Assembly (NCBI RefSeq): GCF_010015445.1 | Contig: NC_053114.1 | Coordinates: 34,128,025-34,192,024, forward strand | Length of the DNA: 64,000 nucleotides | Source of the DNA: Perca fluviatilis | Lineage: Eukaryota; Chordata; Actinopteri; Perciformes; Percidae | Direction of reading: 5' to 3' | In this document: positions 54,010 through 64,000 of the stretch, piece after piece | How the letters are laid out: each line of letters starts with the position of its first letter | Position numbering within the stretch: position 1 is the stretch's first letter | Program-made: the position numbers and the translations under genes | The notes under the pieces: generated by a model | The model's database searches: none | Told to the model about the DNA's origin: nothing | What the model saw: the letters and a program-made list of their open reading frames with translations, nothing else

Positions 54010-54310
54010 CACAAGGGCAGGATTTTGTTTTCCTAGAAGATATTTGAAGCACGATGTGGAAGGAATGCAGTCAAAATCCTGGACAAGTCACCAACCAGGG
54101 CTAAGACATAAAGATATGAAGACACAAATACACTGACACTCACACCTATGAGTGCTTTAAAGTCTCATGTCTTTAGACTGGTGGAGAAAACTGGCTCACT
54201 AAAAGCAAATGCAAACATTCAAACTTTACACAGTGTAAACCAAAGCCAGTTTACAGCCTTCTTCCTGTGAGGTCATAGTGCAAAACAACTGAGCCGCCAC
54301 ACCACTTGTG
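54010..54310. repeat. Decayed LINE-like repeat, second copy
   Basis: GACAAGTCACCAACCAGGGC, ACACTCACACCTATGAGTG, TCATGTCTTTAGACTGGTGG and CCTTCTTCCTGTGAGGTCAT match the layout of the repeat at 6640-6965 in the same orientation. Confidence 0.5.
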
Positions 54311-54619
54311 TCCATCATACAATTATGCTGTTTTACAGTATAATAACACAACTTTCATTTTGTGGCTAAATTGATTTTGTTTAACATAGAGACATAGATA
54401 ATAAAAGAGATAATATAAAAATAATTGCCGTGGTTATTGATTTAAAATTAGTTTAAAGCAAGAGCAAAACCAGCAGTCTTAGTCCAAGTGTTGGTCCAAT
54501 CTGTGCTCAGATGTGATTGCATGTTATGTTCACCAAATAGTTCAGGGCAGGGCACAGTGGTTGTTCAGATACAGATTCATTGCCTTTTAGCATCTGGTCA
54601 TTTGTCTTCCAAATGAAGA

Positions 54620-55260
54620 TTCTTTTAACAAGCCATTGAGAGTATCTTTGGTGATCTCTCTTAAGCCGGGGGATATTGGTGCAGGCTGACTAGCAATAAG
54701 CTGCAGTCCCAATAAACACAAGCATGGCAAAGAAAATAACTTTACATGACCCAGCCTGGGAGAATCAGCGCGAAGGAGGGAGAGTCAATCCCGTATCGAT
54801 TTCTTTCTTTCCCCAGAGGCCCTGCACGCAGTCCTTTGGCAAGACCTAGTCAGGTCGTCGTGGGAACCACATAGATAGGCTGATAGCCAAGCTCGGCCTG
54901 AGATTAGAAACTTGTATAAGAGGAGGTGAAAGTGATGGTGTGGTATTTAATGCTGCTGACCAGCTGCATAGAAGTGATCCCATACCCCTTGAGGGTTTGG
55001 ATCCACGATGCGGCAGTTAAAAACTCATCTGTCCACGGTCTCTCCATATGGCTCGGTGTGGAGTGGTGGAGCACCTCTAATAACCTTTATGGTGCTGCTT
55101 GGGGCCCAGGGAGCTGCCTGCATAATCACATCAGCTCCGGCAGAGCGCTGAAATCATAAATCAGCCGAGCACACTCGGCCTGAGCTAGTGTCCTCGTGGC
55201 TTCGTGGCACAAGTCATCTGTTTGGCTGGGAGTGTCTCAAGGCCTTCTCTTTAGGACAAT
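54620..55260. promoter_or_regulatory. Candidate conserved non-coding block
   Basis: About 640 bases of balanced, complex, repeat-free sequence in an otherwise AT-rich region, with GACCAGCTGCATAG (E-box), GCTGAAATCATAAATCAGCC and GGGGCCCAGGGAGCTGCC. A plus-strand frame of 77 codons has no protein features. Proposed enhancer, inference only. Confidence 0.25.
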
Positions 55261-57219
55261 GATACTCTGTTAATGTCCTCACCTGAAAAATCAGTCTGAG
55301 ATGGCATGCTTGTAACATGAATAGAGCCTTTCAATAAGTCATTGTATCCTTATTGTGCTGACCCAAGTCAAATAGTGTTTGCAAATGCTTTATATGAATT
55401 TGTTTCCCCTGCTAGATAAGCAGGAATTGGCGCACAGGGCAGTAAAAAGGTTCAGACATTATATTATTTGAAAGTCAATTTAATAAACAATTCTATGATT
55501 GACAGCTTACAGTACCTAACACTGACAGATTACTCATGGTGCTTTCGGTGGTTTGCAACAGTTTCTGGTTGAGTGATGTTTCCTCTCAATGGTGTGCGAT
55601 GTTTTGCAGCAGCCTTTTCAGATATGCTTGCTCTTGTTCAGTGGGCATGTCAGGGGTGAAACCCATACATCTGCAGTGAAAACCAGCAAAGGCAGTGATT
55701 TATGTACATACAACAGGGTTCTAAATGGCCATCAACAAACCATGGAGCACATTTTGAGCTATAGACTGTATAGTTGAACCTTCAACTAAACTGTAAACTT
55801 TCAATGTTCTCTTACGATTACTTAAAGTAAACACACAGAATGCCATTCATCCAGTATAGCAACCATGTTGGTTCTTAAAAATGGGATATTTAATGCACCA
55901 CCATTTATGCTAAAATAGGAAGAAAAAAGGAAAGCAGTATGTTGTTTTCCAGTGCTATAAACACATTTGAGCTGAATGTTCCTGATGCAGTGTATGCCAA
56001 ATAGATGTGTCTTTCTACACAGTAAACTGGAATAGACATCTAGAGGATGGCTGACACTTCCTCCCTGAAAGATGTGTTGATAACAAGGTGCAGGGCAGTT
56101 TCTCTGGGGTGCTAGACGGTGCCAAACCTTAGTTTTACAAAACAAACCGAAAATGAGGGTCAAGCCCAGGCCATTCCTGTATCAAGCCTTAGTGAGATTG
56201 CCAGCAGATGAAAGCTAGCCTCTGCCCAGAATTATGATTTAAATCACCTAGCCTCTATGTTTAATCTTTTGTTTGAATTGTTTTGCAGATGCTATCAGGT
56301 TAGACTTAATAGCTCCTTCTGAATTAGAAGTGAAACAATTAAATTGAAGTGACCTCCGAAGATGAACATATGCAGACTCTTCTGAAGGTATTCCAAGATC
56401 TCTTGAATCTAAAATCCATCGGAGAGATGCAAAAATGATGTAGAACAGACAATGCATATCAAATATGTAATTAACCTCTGTCTCTTGTGTCCTGTATCTT
56501 TCCACACAATGTATCAGCATTTCAGGCAAGTGCAAATTATTATCAGAGCTCTGAATTCCACATGCCTCCACTTGAATGGTTATCATGATTTTCCACATTT
56601 AAAAGTATTTTTTTTGGCCGAACCAAACAGTACAGTCTCTTGGTCTGTCTGTCTGTCTGTCTGTCTCTCTGTCTATTTATCAAGCATGATAATATTGCTT
56701 AAGGTCTACTGTTGAAATTATTGCGCAGAAGTAAAATACTTGTAAAGCTTAGGACAGAATGAAAGAGTGATGAATGAAAATCATCTCATGACTCCCATGT
56801 TAAACGCCTCTGGTGTAAACATCACGAGGTGGTGGATCCACAAGGACCCTGTCAATGAGTGATAGGCCTTTAGTCAGCAAGGATACATCATCCTCAACCC
56901 AGACAGTTTTTTTTGCATTAGCAGTGTAAACCAGATTACAAATGCACACTGCAGATCACACTAAGGAGCTGTATCACAGCAGTGTTTTGCATCTCATACA
57001 TCAAAACAGGCAAGCCATGATTTGTTTTTCTATACCAGTCATGTCTGCCATTACCCCTAATGACTAATGCAATGACACACAGAGGTTGCCAAGTAATGAG
57101 ACTCGCCTCCTCCATTACTCCTACCACTATCCCCACACTTTAGTCCCATGTGTGAATGATAAGGCAATAATAATAATAGGACAGATAACACTGCAATTCC
57201 ATAACACATTTTAAAGGCA

Positions 57220-57420
57220 CGTGGCATTAAAAGCAGGCATCAAGCGTAAATCAGCCCACCAATAAACAAGCCATACATTGCTCAGCCCTGAACAATATTC
57301 ATGACAGCTTTTTGTGAAACCCTTGGGTCACTGCAGCTTGAACAGACTCAAATGTAAATGTAAAGTTGTGTGTTGTGTAATTGGACAATCTGCTGTAGTT
57401 TGAGAAAGGTCAAACGGACT
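57220..57420. promoter_or_regulatory. Candidate conserved non-coding block
   Basis: CCCTGAACAATATTCATGAC combines SOX-like (AACAAT) and POU-like (ATTCATG) sites, and TGTAATTGGACAATC lies nearby, in unique sequence. Proposed regulatory block, inference only. Confidence 0.2.
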
Positions 57421-58864
57421 GCCAACTATAAGTGTATAAACTTGCTCTTTGGATGATGCAGGGAGGTCCTTGTCGCTGATGTACTATTGTCCTTCTTGCT
57501 GTGTCATATTAGGCAGCATCTCTCAAAAGGTTGAGTTAGCAGCAAAAAAAGACTGCAGTGCAGTGTAGAGGCAATAGGACATCCCAGAGTGCACAGTGCT
57601 TTTACTAGTCCAACATGTTACTCTTTCTATTTCTTGTGTTGTATTTACACATTTGTGTGTGTCTGTGTATGGAGACCTAGACCAAATGCACACCCCTGAG
57701 ACAGCAGGATGTGCAGCTGTCCACCGTAGACAGACAGTACTGATCACACAGTACTGATCACACACAGGTGTAATCTATAGGTTTTTTTGGCCCACTCTTT
57801 CCCATTTATTGGTATTGTGGCTGCAGGCAATGAGGCAATGTTATGATATTTTTTGGGTGTTCAAAAACCAAGTATTGAATAAAAAAAATTTAAAAAATCG
57901 TTTTCTATTATCTATATTCAGTAGTTCCCGCTTCGGCTCATTTTTCCTCGATTTATTGTAAAATTGGTAAACGCTGCAGATGGTACTCCATTACTCGCTT
58001 GTGTTCCAATGACAGCAACAATGCAGTTGTTTTTAAGAGTTTCCATTTAGGTGTACAGTTTGACTTTTCATTTCAAGACCACATATGTATATTATTGTGT
58101 AAATGTATAACAAAAACATATAAAAATCAATATAACATTTTAAGGAAATTTGCTGTTTACATTTTAGGACTTTCACTAGCTTGATTGGCGGATTACTATT
58201 ACCTGTCTAACGTTGTCAGGTGCATGTTGCACTCAGTGATTAACCAATGAAGACATTATCCATCTCATTATCTAAAGGCCCTCACACTGGCTGATTACAC
58301 CTAGTCAGGTTGAAGTTGGGTGGAGCTATGCTGGGAATTTTGCAATGTCACAAAAAGCAATGGGCCAAAAAGAATGATAACAAGGTGAATGTGAGGGAGC
58401 TGTCAATCAAACCTAAATCAATCCTAGAAGAGGTCTAATCAGGCGACATAAGTGAAAACACACATGTATGCATGGACCATGGGTGTGTAGAGGCTTTAAA
58501 AGTAAAAATTGGAAATCCTTTAACTTGCAGGTATGTATCTCGGTATGATAAACCTCAAAACTACAAAATGAATGAGTCCGCCATGACACAGAATGCAGTG
58601 ACTTTTCCCTCTTGTTTGTTTATCAGACTTGTTCGCCTGTTTTAGATTTTGATTAGCTGAAAAAATATGTCTGAAGAATTTGTGACTACTGTCTTGATAG
58701 ACGTTTGCAGTTAAAACCGATATTCTAATATCTCTTCTTTCTTAGTTTAAATATGGAATTAAATTTGGAATTAAATACCAGTAGACAATAGGGATTATTT
58801 ATAATAGGGTTGGTATGTACGGTGGCCGGGAAGTGCAATGCAACATTACAAAGAATGAAACACT

Positions 58865-59284
58865 TTTACATTTTGGAAAACAAATTTACATTTTGGAAAA
58901 CAAATTTACATTTTGGAAACCAAAATAACATTTTGGAAAACAAATTTACATTTTGGAAAACAAAATAACATTTTAGAAAACAAATTTACATTTTGGAAAA
59001 CAAAATAACATTTTAGAAAACAAATTTACATTTTAGAAAACAAATTTACATTTTGGAAAACAAATTTACATTTTGGAAAACAAAATAACATTTTAGAAAA
59101 CAAATTTACATTTTGGAAAACAAAATAACATTTTAGAAAACAAATTTACATTTTGGAAAACAAAATAACATTTTCGAAAACAAATTTACATTTTAGAAAA
59201 CAAATTTACATTTTGGAAAACAAAATAACATTTTAGAAAACAAATTTACATTTTCGAAAACAAATTTACATTTTAGAAAACAAA
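58865..59284. repeat. 20-bp tandem array, left arm
   Basis: About 21 units alternate irregularly between an AAATTTACATTTT and an AAATAACATTTT type, with single-base variants (GGAAAA, AGAAAA, CGAAAA). The period stays at exactly 20. Confidence 0.95.
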
Positions 59285-59383
59285 TTAACAAGATGCAAAA
59301 CACTTTTACCAGTCCCGAAACAAATTTACAAATGACAGATTCTTCCGGAAAGGGAATGTACCACATACCGGAAGTGATGAGGT

Positions 59384-60207
59384 GTTGTTGGTGAGCGCAG
59401 TCAATTTGTGTTGTTGTGAGTGAGTATATGGCGTGAATGAAGTTTATGTGTCTCTTTACGTGTGGTGGTTGTTTGGAGTTTTTTATATGACGCGGACCTG
59501 ACGGAAACACAGGGAACGTATCGACAGCCGCGGCCGGATCGGCTACAGCAGGGGGCAGCTGAGTCCGTCTGCAGCTGCAGGACCTGGAGCTCACTGCCCA
59601 TTCCTGGGAGCCAAAACCGACACCACGCAGCTGGAGACCCAGCGCCGATTGCTGGGCCCGCTGGAGGGAAGGGAAGCCCGGGAGAATCAGATCCAGGACT
59701 GAACGGAGCGGACTGTCACAGCCTGCTGAAGTTTAAATCACAGGTTTCCTAAAGGGAGTCTGGCGGGACTCGGACTGTGGATCGACGAAACACGACTTAA
59801 AGTCTCGAAATAAATAAATACATGCAGAAATAAATGAATCATTAGTGGGGGAGTGAGCCTGGACATTTCAGTCTGTTTAAACTTCACTTTGAAGCAGAAC
59901 CTCTTAGTTCAGAAGGGTGAAGTTTCCGTTTGTACTCATATCTGTGAACTGATTATAATAAATATTCTTTGTATTAACACATTAATTAGTCTCTTTGTCT
60001 TTTTGTTTAAAAAAACTAGAACATCGCATGAGATTTTGACGATTTATAGTGATTTTATTTCCGTTAGACCTTTGCCTACATTGACGCTGATGCATTAAAG
60101 ACGGCCCATAGACAGTATATAAGGCAGTGCCTCCCCTGTTCCAAGATGGCGGCTCTATTGACGCATTCGATCCATAACTGCCGTAGTCAAGGCGACATGT
60201 ATACAAA
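59384..60207 (+). other. Centre of the 2.1-kb element: exon-like, promoter-like DNA
   Basis: GC-rich sequence at 59490-59740 is open in more than one plus-strand frame. One frame reads IGYSRGQLSPSAAAGPG, another ends HSLLKFKSQVS then TAA. AATAAA motifs follow at 59809-59814 and near 59957. At the other end a YY1-type CAAGATGGCGG (60142-60152) and ACTTCCGG (60216-60223) are typical of TATA-less promoters. It may be captured host DNA; no protein was recognised. Confidence 0.35.
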
Positions 60208-60297
60208 ACCTCATCACTTCCGGTATGTGGTACATTCCCTTTCCGTGAAGAATCTGTCATTTGTAAATTTGTTTCGGGACTGGTAAAAGTGTTTTGC

Positions 60298-60870
60298 ATC
60301 TTGTTAATTTGTTTTCGAAAATGTAAATTTGTTTTCGAAAATGTTATTTTGTTTTCCAAAATGTAAATTTGTTTTCTAAAATGTTATTTTGTTTTCCAAA
60401 ATGTAAATTTGTTTTCTAAAATGTTATTTTGTTTTCCAAAATGTAAATTTGTTTTCCAAAATGTAAATTTGTTTTCTAAAATGTAAATTTGTTTTCGAAA
60501 ATGTTATTTTGTTTTCCAAAATGTAAATTTGTTTTCTAAAATGTTATTTTGTTTTCCAAAATGTAAATTTGTTTTCTAAAATGTAAATTTGTTTTCCAAA
60601 ATGTAAATTTGTTTTCCAAAATGTAAATTTGTTTTCTAAAATGTAAATTTGTTTTCGAAAATGTTATTTTGTTTTCCAAAATGTAAATTTGTTTTCTAAA
60701 ATGTTATTTTGTTTTCCAAAATGTAAATTTGTTTTCTAAAATGTAAATTTGTTTTCTAAAATGTTATTTTGTTTTCCAAAATGTAAATTTGTTTTCTAAA
60801 ATGTTATTTTGTTTTCCAAAATGTAAATTTGTTTTCCAAAATGTTATTTTGTTTTCCAAAATGTAAAAGT
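60298..60870. repeat. 20-bp tandem array, right arm (inverted)
   Basis: About 28 units, the reverse complement of the left-arm units, with the same two unit types in a different order. Confidence 0.95.
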
Positions 60871-61129
60871 GTTTCATTCTTTGTAATGTTGCATTGCACT
60901 TCCCGGCCACCGTAGGTATGATTCAAAATGTTTGAGTGAACTGTAGCGTTGCTTTTTAGCATTTGATAATTTCAAAATGAAAGACAATTTCCCAACTGAA
61001 TGTTTTTTTCCTTAAATTTTAAGAAAAAGTTTCTATCTATAGACTATCTATATAATTTATTTCTGTATTTTCTGTATGAATAAAATATCACATATCCTTG
61101 ATTATTTTTTATTTTTTTAAGTATTTTAT

Positions 61130-61320
61130 TTTATTGATTTTCTTACAGTAATTGCCAGAGACTGCAATTACATTCCACGTTACATCAAGCGGGCAAGGTA
61201 AAACTCCCCCCAAAACTTTTAACAGTTAAAGAAGGAAGAAACCTTGAGAAGGACCACGCAAGAGGGAACCCCCTTCCAAGGATGATGGGTACCTGGTGGG
61301 CTCCATCACAAACATTAGTT
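61130..61320. repeat. Probable interspersed repeat fragment
   Basis: GGTAAAACTCCCCCCAAAAC ... GGAAGAAACCTTGAGAAGGA and GAGGGAACCCCCTTCCAAGG look like a common fish repeat. The family is not assigned, and limits are approximate. Confidence 0.4.
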
Positions 61321-61751
61321 AAAGGCCAATTTCTTTAAGCATCTCAAAATCACTTTGAGGTCACTGCTATTATTGTAGGCATGCTAATTTAGACCCTCAT
61401 TGACCGATCTCATTATAAACCGTTAACCAACAAGCAGGCAACTGAGTCCTAGTTCACCTGGGAGGCTCAAATATACTTTCCGTGTTCAGCGTCCATGCAC
61501 GGCTGCAGACTTGTACCAGTCGCACAGCCCCGATGTTACATGCATTGTCGTTGACGCATCACAGTTTGCACTAGCAAGTAAACTAGCAGAAATAGGATGC
61601 ACTGCCTATTTTTCTTTTACCATGCAAAAGAAAATAATTCTTTAAGTTACTTTTAATAATCATTATTTTTGCACCAAATATTGATCCGAATGCTTATTGT
61701 TGGTTAACGGTTAAATGGTTAATTATTAACATCCCCAGGTAGGAGTCTTAA

Positions 61752-64000
61752 TTATAATCCATAGCGATGTGAACATAGAGGACTATTGTGGCCGAAAGGT
61801 AAGGATCTTATCAGCATACGCTTGTATCTTATGATGGCAGCAGGTGTTACATGAGGGCAAGTGTGGGTAGGTGCCAGATTAAAACCCTGAGGTTTCCTCT
61901 CTGCTACTGGCTTTACTTTCTCTCTGTCTGTCCACAGAATCCTTTTCCTCTCTGGTGATCTGTTTGACAGATTCCACTCCTTCTCTGGCTGCTGGACCCT
62001 CAGTGTTGTAGGTCTTATCTTGGCTCTCTCTGTGTTTGGTACTCTGCCTGCTTCAAGTTTTGGTGCTCGTTTTAATGGCCCCAGTGCTCTGCATTCTGGC
62101 ACCACCTCCCTGTTCTCAAGTGAGAGGGAATGTATGGTTTTCTTCTGTGGAATTGGTGGAATACCAAGACTCCGTGTCAGTTTTGGTATTGTGATATTGG
62201 GAAGTTTGGAGGGGTCACTGGTTGCACTGGATGTTAAAGCTTTAGGTATAGGTGATTTTTTATTAATTGTTTTGAGTTTTAGTGTTCCTGGTGTCTTCAT
62301 GATCTCATCAGTGGTTGCTTCACTTGGCGGTGGACAAGGAACTCTAAATATGGACACTCTACGTGTTTTCATGTTGATATTGCGGGGAGGTGGTGCTAGC
62401 TTCTCTTTTTTAAAAGCAAGGACAGGTGGTGCTACATTCTTCCCAAACTTTCTTTCAATACAGGGAGTTGGTGCATGCTTCTCTTTTCCCATAACAAGGA
62501 CAGGTGGTGCTACACTCTTGCCAAACTTTCTTCCAACACAGGGAGGTGATGCTGGCTTCTCTTCTCTCTTAACAACAAGGACAGGTGGTGCTACACTCTT
62601 CCCAAACTTTCTTTCAATACAGGGAGGTGGTGCATGCTTCTCTTTTCCCTTAACAACAAGGACAGGTGGTGCTACACTCTTCCCAAACTTTCTTCCAACA
62701 CAAGGAAGTGAAGCAGGCTTCTCTTCTACCTTAACAACAAAGACAGGTGGTGCTACACTCTTGCCAAACTTTCTTTCAATACAGGGAGGTGGTGCATGCT
62801 TCTCTTCTCCCTTAACAACAAGGACAGGTGGTGCTACACTCTTCCCAAACTTTCTTTCAACACAGGGAGGTGGTGCATGCTTCTCTTCTCCCTTAACAAC
62901 AAGGACAGGTGGTGCTACACTCTTCCCAAACTTTCTTTCAACACAGGGAGGTGGTGCATGCTTCTCTTCTCCCTTAACAACAATGACAGGTGGTGCTACA
63001 CTCTTCCCAAACTTTCTTTCAACACAGGGAGGTGGTGCATGCTTCTCTTCTCCCTTAACAACAAGGACAGGTGGTGCTACACTCTTCCCAAACTTTCTTT
63101 CAACACAGGGAGGTGGTGCATGCTTCTCTTCTCCCTTAACAACAAGGACAGGTGGTGCTACACTCTTCCCAAACTTTCTTTCAACACAGGGAGGTGGTGC
63201 ATGCTTCTCTTCTCCCTTAACAACAATGACAGGTGGTGCTACACTCTTCCCAAACTTTCTTTCAACACAGGGAGGTGGTGCATGCTTCTCTTCTCCCTTA
63301 ACAACAAGGACAGGTGGTGCTACACTCTTCCCAAACTTTATTCCAACACAGGGAGGTGATGCTGGCTTCTCTTCTCCCTTAACAACAAGGACAGGTGGTG
63401 CTACATTCTTCCCAAACTTTCTTCCAACACAGGGACGTGGTGCTGGCTTCTCTTCTCTCTTACCAACAAGGACAGGTGGTGCTACATTCTTCCCAAACTT
63501 TCTTTCAACACAGGGAGGTGGTGCTGGCTTCTCTTCTCCCTTAACAACAAGGACAGGTGGTGTTACACTCTTCCCAAACTTTCTTTCAACACAGGGAGGT
63601 GGTGCATGCTTCTCTTCTCCCTTAACAACAAGGACAGGTGGTGCTACACTCTTCCCAAACTTTCTTTCAACACAGGGAGGTGGTGCATGCTTCTCTTCTC
63701 CCTTAACAACAAGGACAGGTGGTGCTACACTCTTCCCAAACTTTCTTCCAACACAGGGAGGTGATGCTGGCTTTTCTTCTCCCTTAACAACAAGGACAGG
63801 TGGTGCTACATTCTTCCCAAACTTTCTTCCAACACAGGGAGGTGGTGCTGGCTTCTCTTCTCTCTTAACAACAAGGACAGGTGGTGCTACATTCTTCCCA
63901 AACTTTCTTTCAACACAGGGAGGTGGTGCATGCTTCTCTTCTCCCTTAACAACAAGGACAGGTGGTGCTACACTCTTCCCAAAATTTCTTCCAACACAGG
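61752..64000 (-). CDS. Unrecognised 27-residue-repeat protein, C-terminal part (continues past window)
   Basis: The minus-strand frame has no stop from 64000 to TAA at 61754-61752, at least 749 codons; no start is needed because it continues off the window. From 64000 to about 62400 it is a tandem array of 81-bp units in exact register (62497 to 63955 spans 18 units), plus a 78-bp last unit. Each 27-residue unit has blocks like HAPPPCVERKFGK, then SVAPPVLVVK and an acidic GEE. The final roughly 200 residues are unique and basic (KTRRVSIFRVP, PNITIPKLTRSLGIPPIP, NRSPERKRILWTDREK), ending LCSHRYGL. No signal peptide, membrane segment or known domain is seen. The plus strand is also partly open in the array (62796-63359) because the period is a multiple of three; that is a shadow. 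Introns on the minus strand cannot be excluded. I do not recognise the gene. Confidence 0.7.
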   Translation of the reverse strand, partial: CVGRNFGKSVAPPVLVVKGEEKHAPPPCVERKFGKNVAPPVLVVKREEKPAPPPCVGRKFGKNVAPPVLVVKGEEKPASPPCVGRKFGKSVAPPVLVVKGEEKHAPPPCVERKFGKSVAPPVLVVKGEEKHAPPPCVERKFGKSVTPPVLVVKGEEKPAPPPCVERKFGKNVAPPVLVGKREEKPAPRPCVGRKFGKNVAPPVLVVKGEEKPASPPCVGIKFGKSVAPPVLVVKGEEKHAPPPCVERKFGKSVAPPVIVVKGEEKHAPPPCVERKFGKSVAPPVLVVKGEEKHAPPPCVERKFGKSVAPPVLVVKGEEKHAPPPCVERKFGKSVAPPVIVVKGEEKHAPPPCVERKFGKSVAPPVLVVKGEEKHAPPPCVERKFGKSVAPPVLVVKGEEKHAPPPCIERKFGKSVAPPVFVVKVEEKPASLPCVGRKFGKSVAPPVLVVKGKEKHAPPPCIERKFGKSVAPPVLVVKREEKPASPPCVGRKFGKSVAPPVLVMGKEKHAPTPCIERKFGKNVAPPVLAFKKEKLAPPPRNINMKTRRVSIFRVPCPPPSEATTDEIMKTPGTLKLKTINKKSPIPKALTSSATSDPSKLPNITIPKLTRSLGIPPIPQKKTIHSLSLENREVVPECRALGPLKRAPKLEAGRVPNTERAKIRPTTLRVQQPEKEWNLSNRSPERKRILWTDREKVKPVAERKPQGFNLAPTHTCPHVTPAAIIRYKRMLIRSLPFGHNSPLCSHRYGL
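62419..64000. repeat. 81-bp coding minisatellite
   Basis: At least 19 head-to-tail units, nearly all exactly 81 bp. They differ by a few substitutions, such as GCATGC versus GCTGGC, and TTTCAACAC versus TTCCAACAC. Unit variants recur in blocks, suggesting homogenisation by unequal exchange. Copy number in an assembly may be unreliable. Confidence 0.97.

Larger units (their letters stand above)
53201..58817. other. Intergenic, no gene seen
   Basis: Holds a decayed LINE-like repeat, two candidate regulatory blocks (listed separately) and a short GTCT run near 56645. 55822-56600 has minus-strand frames of 113 and 116 codons without recognisable features, treated as chance. Confidence 0.6.
58818..60914. 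mobile_element. 2.1-kb foldback-like element with 20-bp-unit inverted arrays
   Basis: The ends TACGGTGGCCGGGAAGTGC and GCACTTCCCGGCCACCGTA are perfect inverted repeats, and GGTATG flanks both sides (58812-58817, 60915-60920). The inverted arms (58818-59383, 60208-60914) are mainly tandem 20-bp units of two kinds, CAAATTTACATTTTGGAAAA and CAAAATAACATTTTGGAAAA, about 21 units left and 28 right. Inside the arrays each arm has a unique part with a CCGGAAGT (ETS-type) site. The 820-bp centre is GC-rich and exon-like, with no transposase. Superfamily unknown. Confidence 0.88.

Noticed and set aside
55822..56598. Two minus-strand frames of 113 and 116 codons
   Set aside because: No recognisable domain, no linked splice signals, AT-rich context.
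58865..59284. Centromeric-type satellite
   Set aside because: The array is confined to the arm of an inverted-repeat element with defined ends, and the same array occurs inverted at the other arm.
62796..63359. Plus-strand 187-codon frame of a 27-residue repeat (MLLFSLNNKDRWC...)
   Set aside because: It exists only because the 81-bp period is a multiple of three. It stops inside the array, while the minus frame spans the whole array and continues into unique coding-like sequence.

Overview
The window is vertebrate nuclear DNA, most probably from a percomorph (perch-like) teleost. The basis is a split animal neuronal gene with GT-AG introns, long microsatellites, and many repeats of fish type: a Rex3 LINE, hAT and Harbinger-like elements, TTAA-flanked MITEs and tRNA-derived SINEs. 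There is no bacterial or organellar signal.

Positions 1 to about 30,900 (+ strand) hold the 3' half of an UNC13/Munc13 synaptic-vesicle priming gene. Fourteen coding exons (3077-29495) join in phase into about 567 residues. They cover the end of the MUN region (MHD1, MHD2) and the C-terminal C2C domain, followed by a 3'UTR. From memory of the family the C terminus fits unc13c (Munc13-3) best, but the paralogue is not proven. The 5' exons lie upstream of the window. A 27-nt in-frame candidate microexon (8932-8958) sits between exons 5 and 6. The introns carry a 5'-truncated L1-like copy with a 17-bp target duplication, a hAT element with a BED-finger relic and 8-bp duplications, a tRNA-SINE, MITEs and microsatellites.

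Positions 31,000-61,000 contain no convincing host gene. The region holds many mobile elements: TTAA-flanked MITEs, Harbinger-type MITEs, a hAT MITE, and a Rex3 copy (51091-53187) itself interrupted by a 1,023-bp DNA transposon. Two large foldback-like elements (36698-40756 and 58818-60914) have long terminal inverted repeats made largely of roughly 20-bp tandem units, with promoter- and exon-like DNA in their centres. Between the repeats are high-complexity non-coding blocks that could be conserved enhancers.

Positions 61,752-64,000 (- strand) hold an open frame of at least 749 codons that continues past the window edge. Its C-terminal part (about 200 residues) is unique and basic. The rest is an array of 27-residue (81-bp) repeats rich in Pro, Val and Lys. 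I do not recognise this protein. With the two foldback-like elements, it is the most unusual part of the window.
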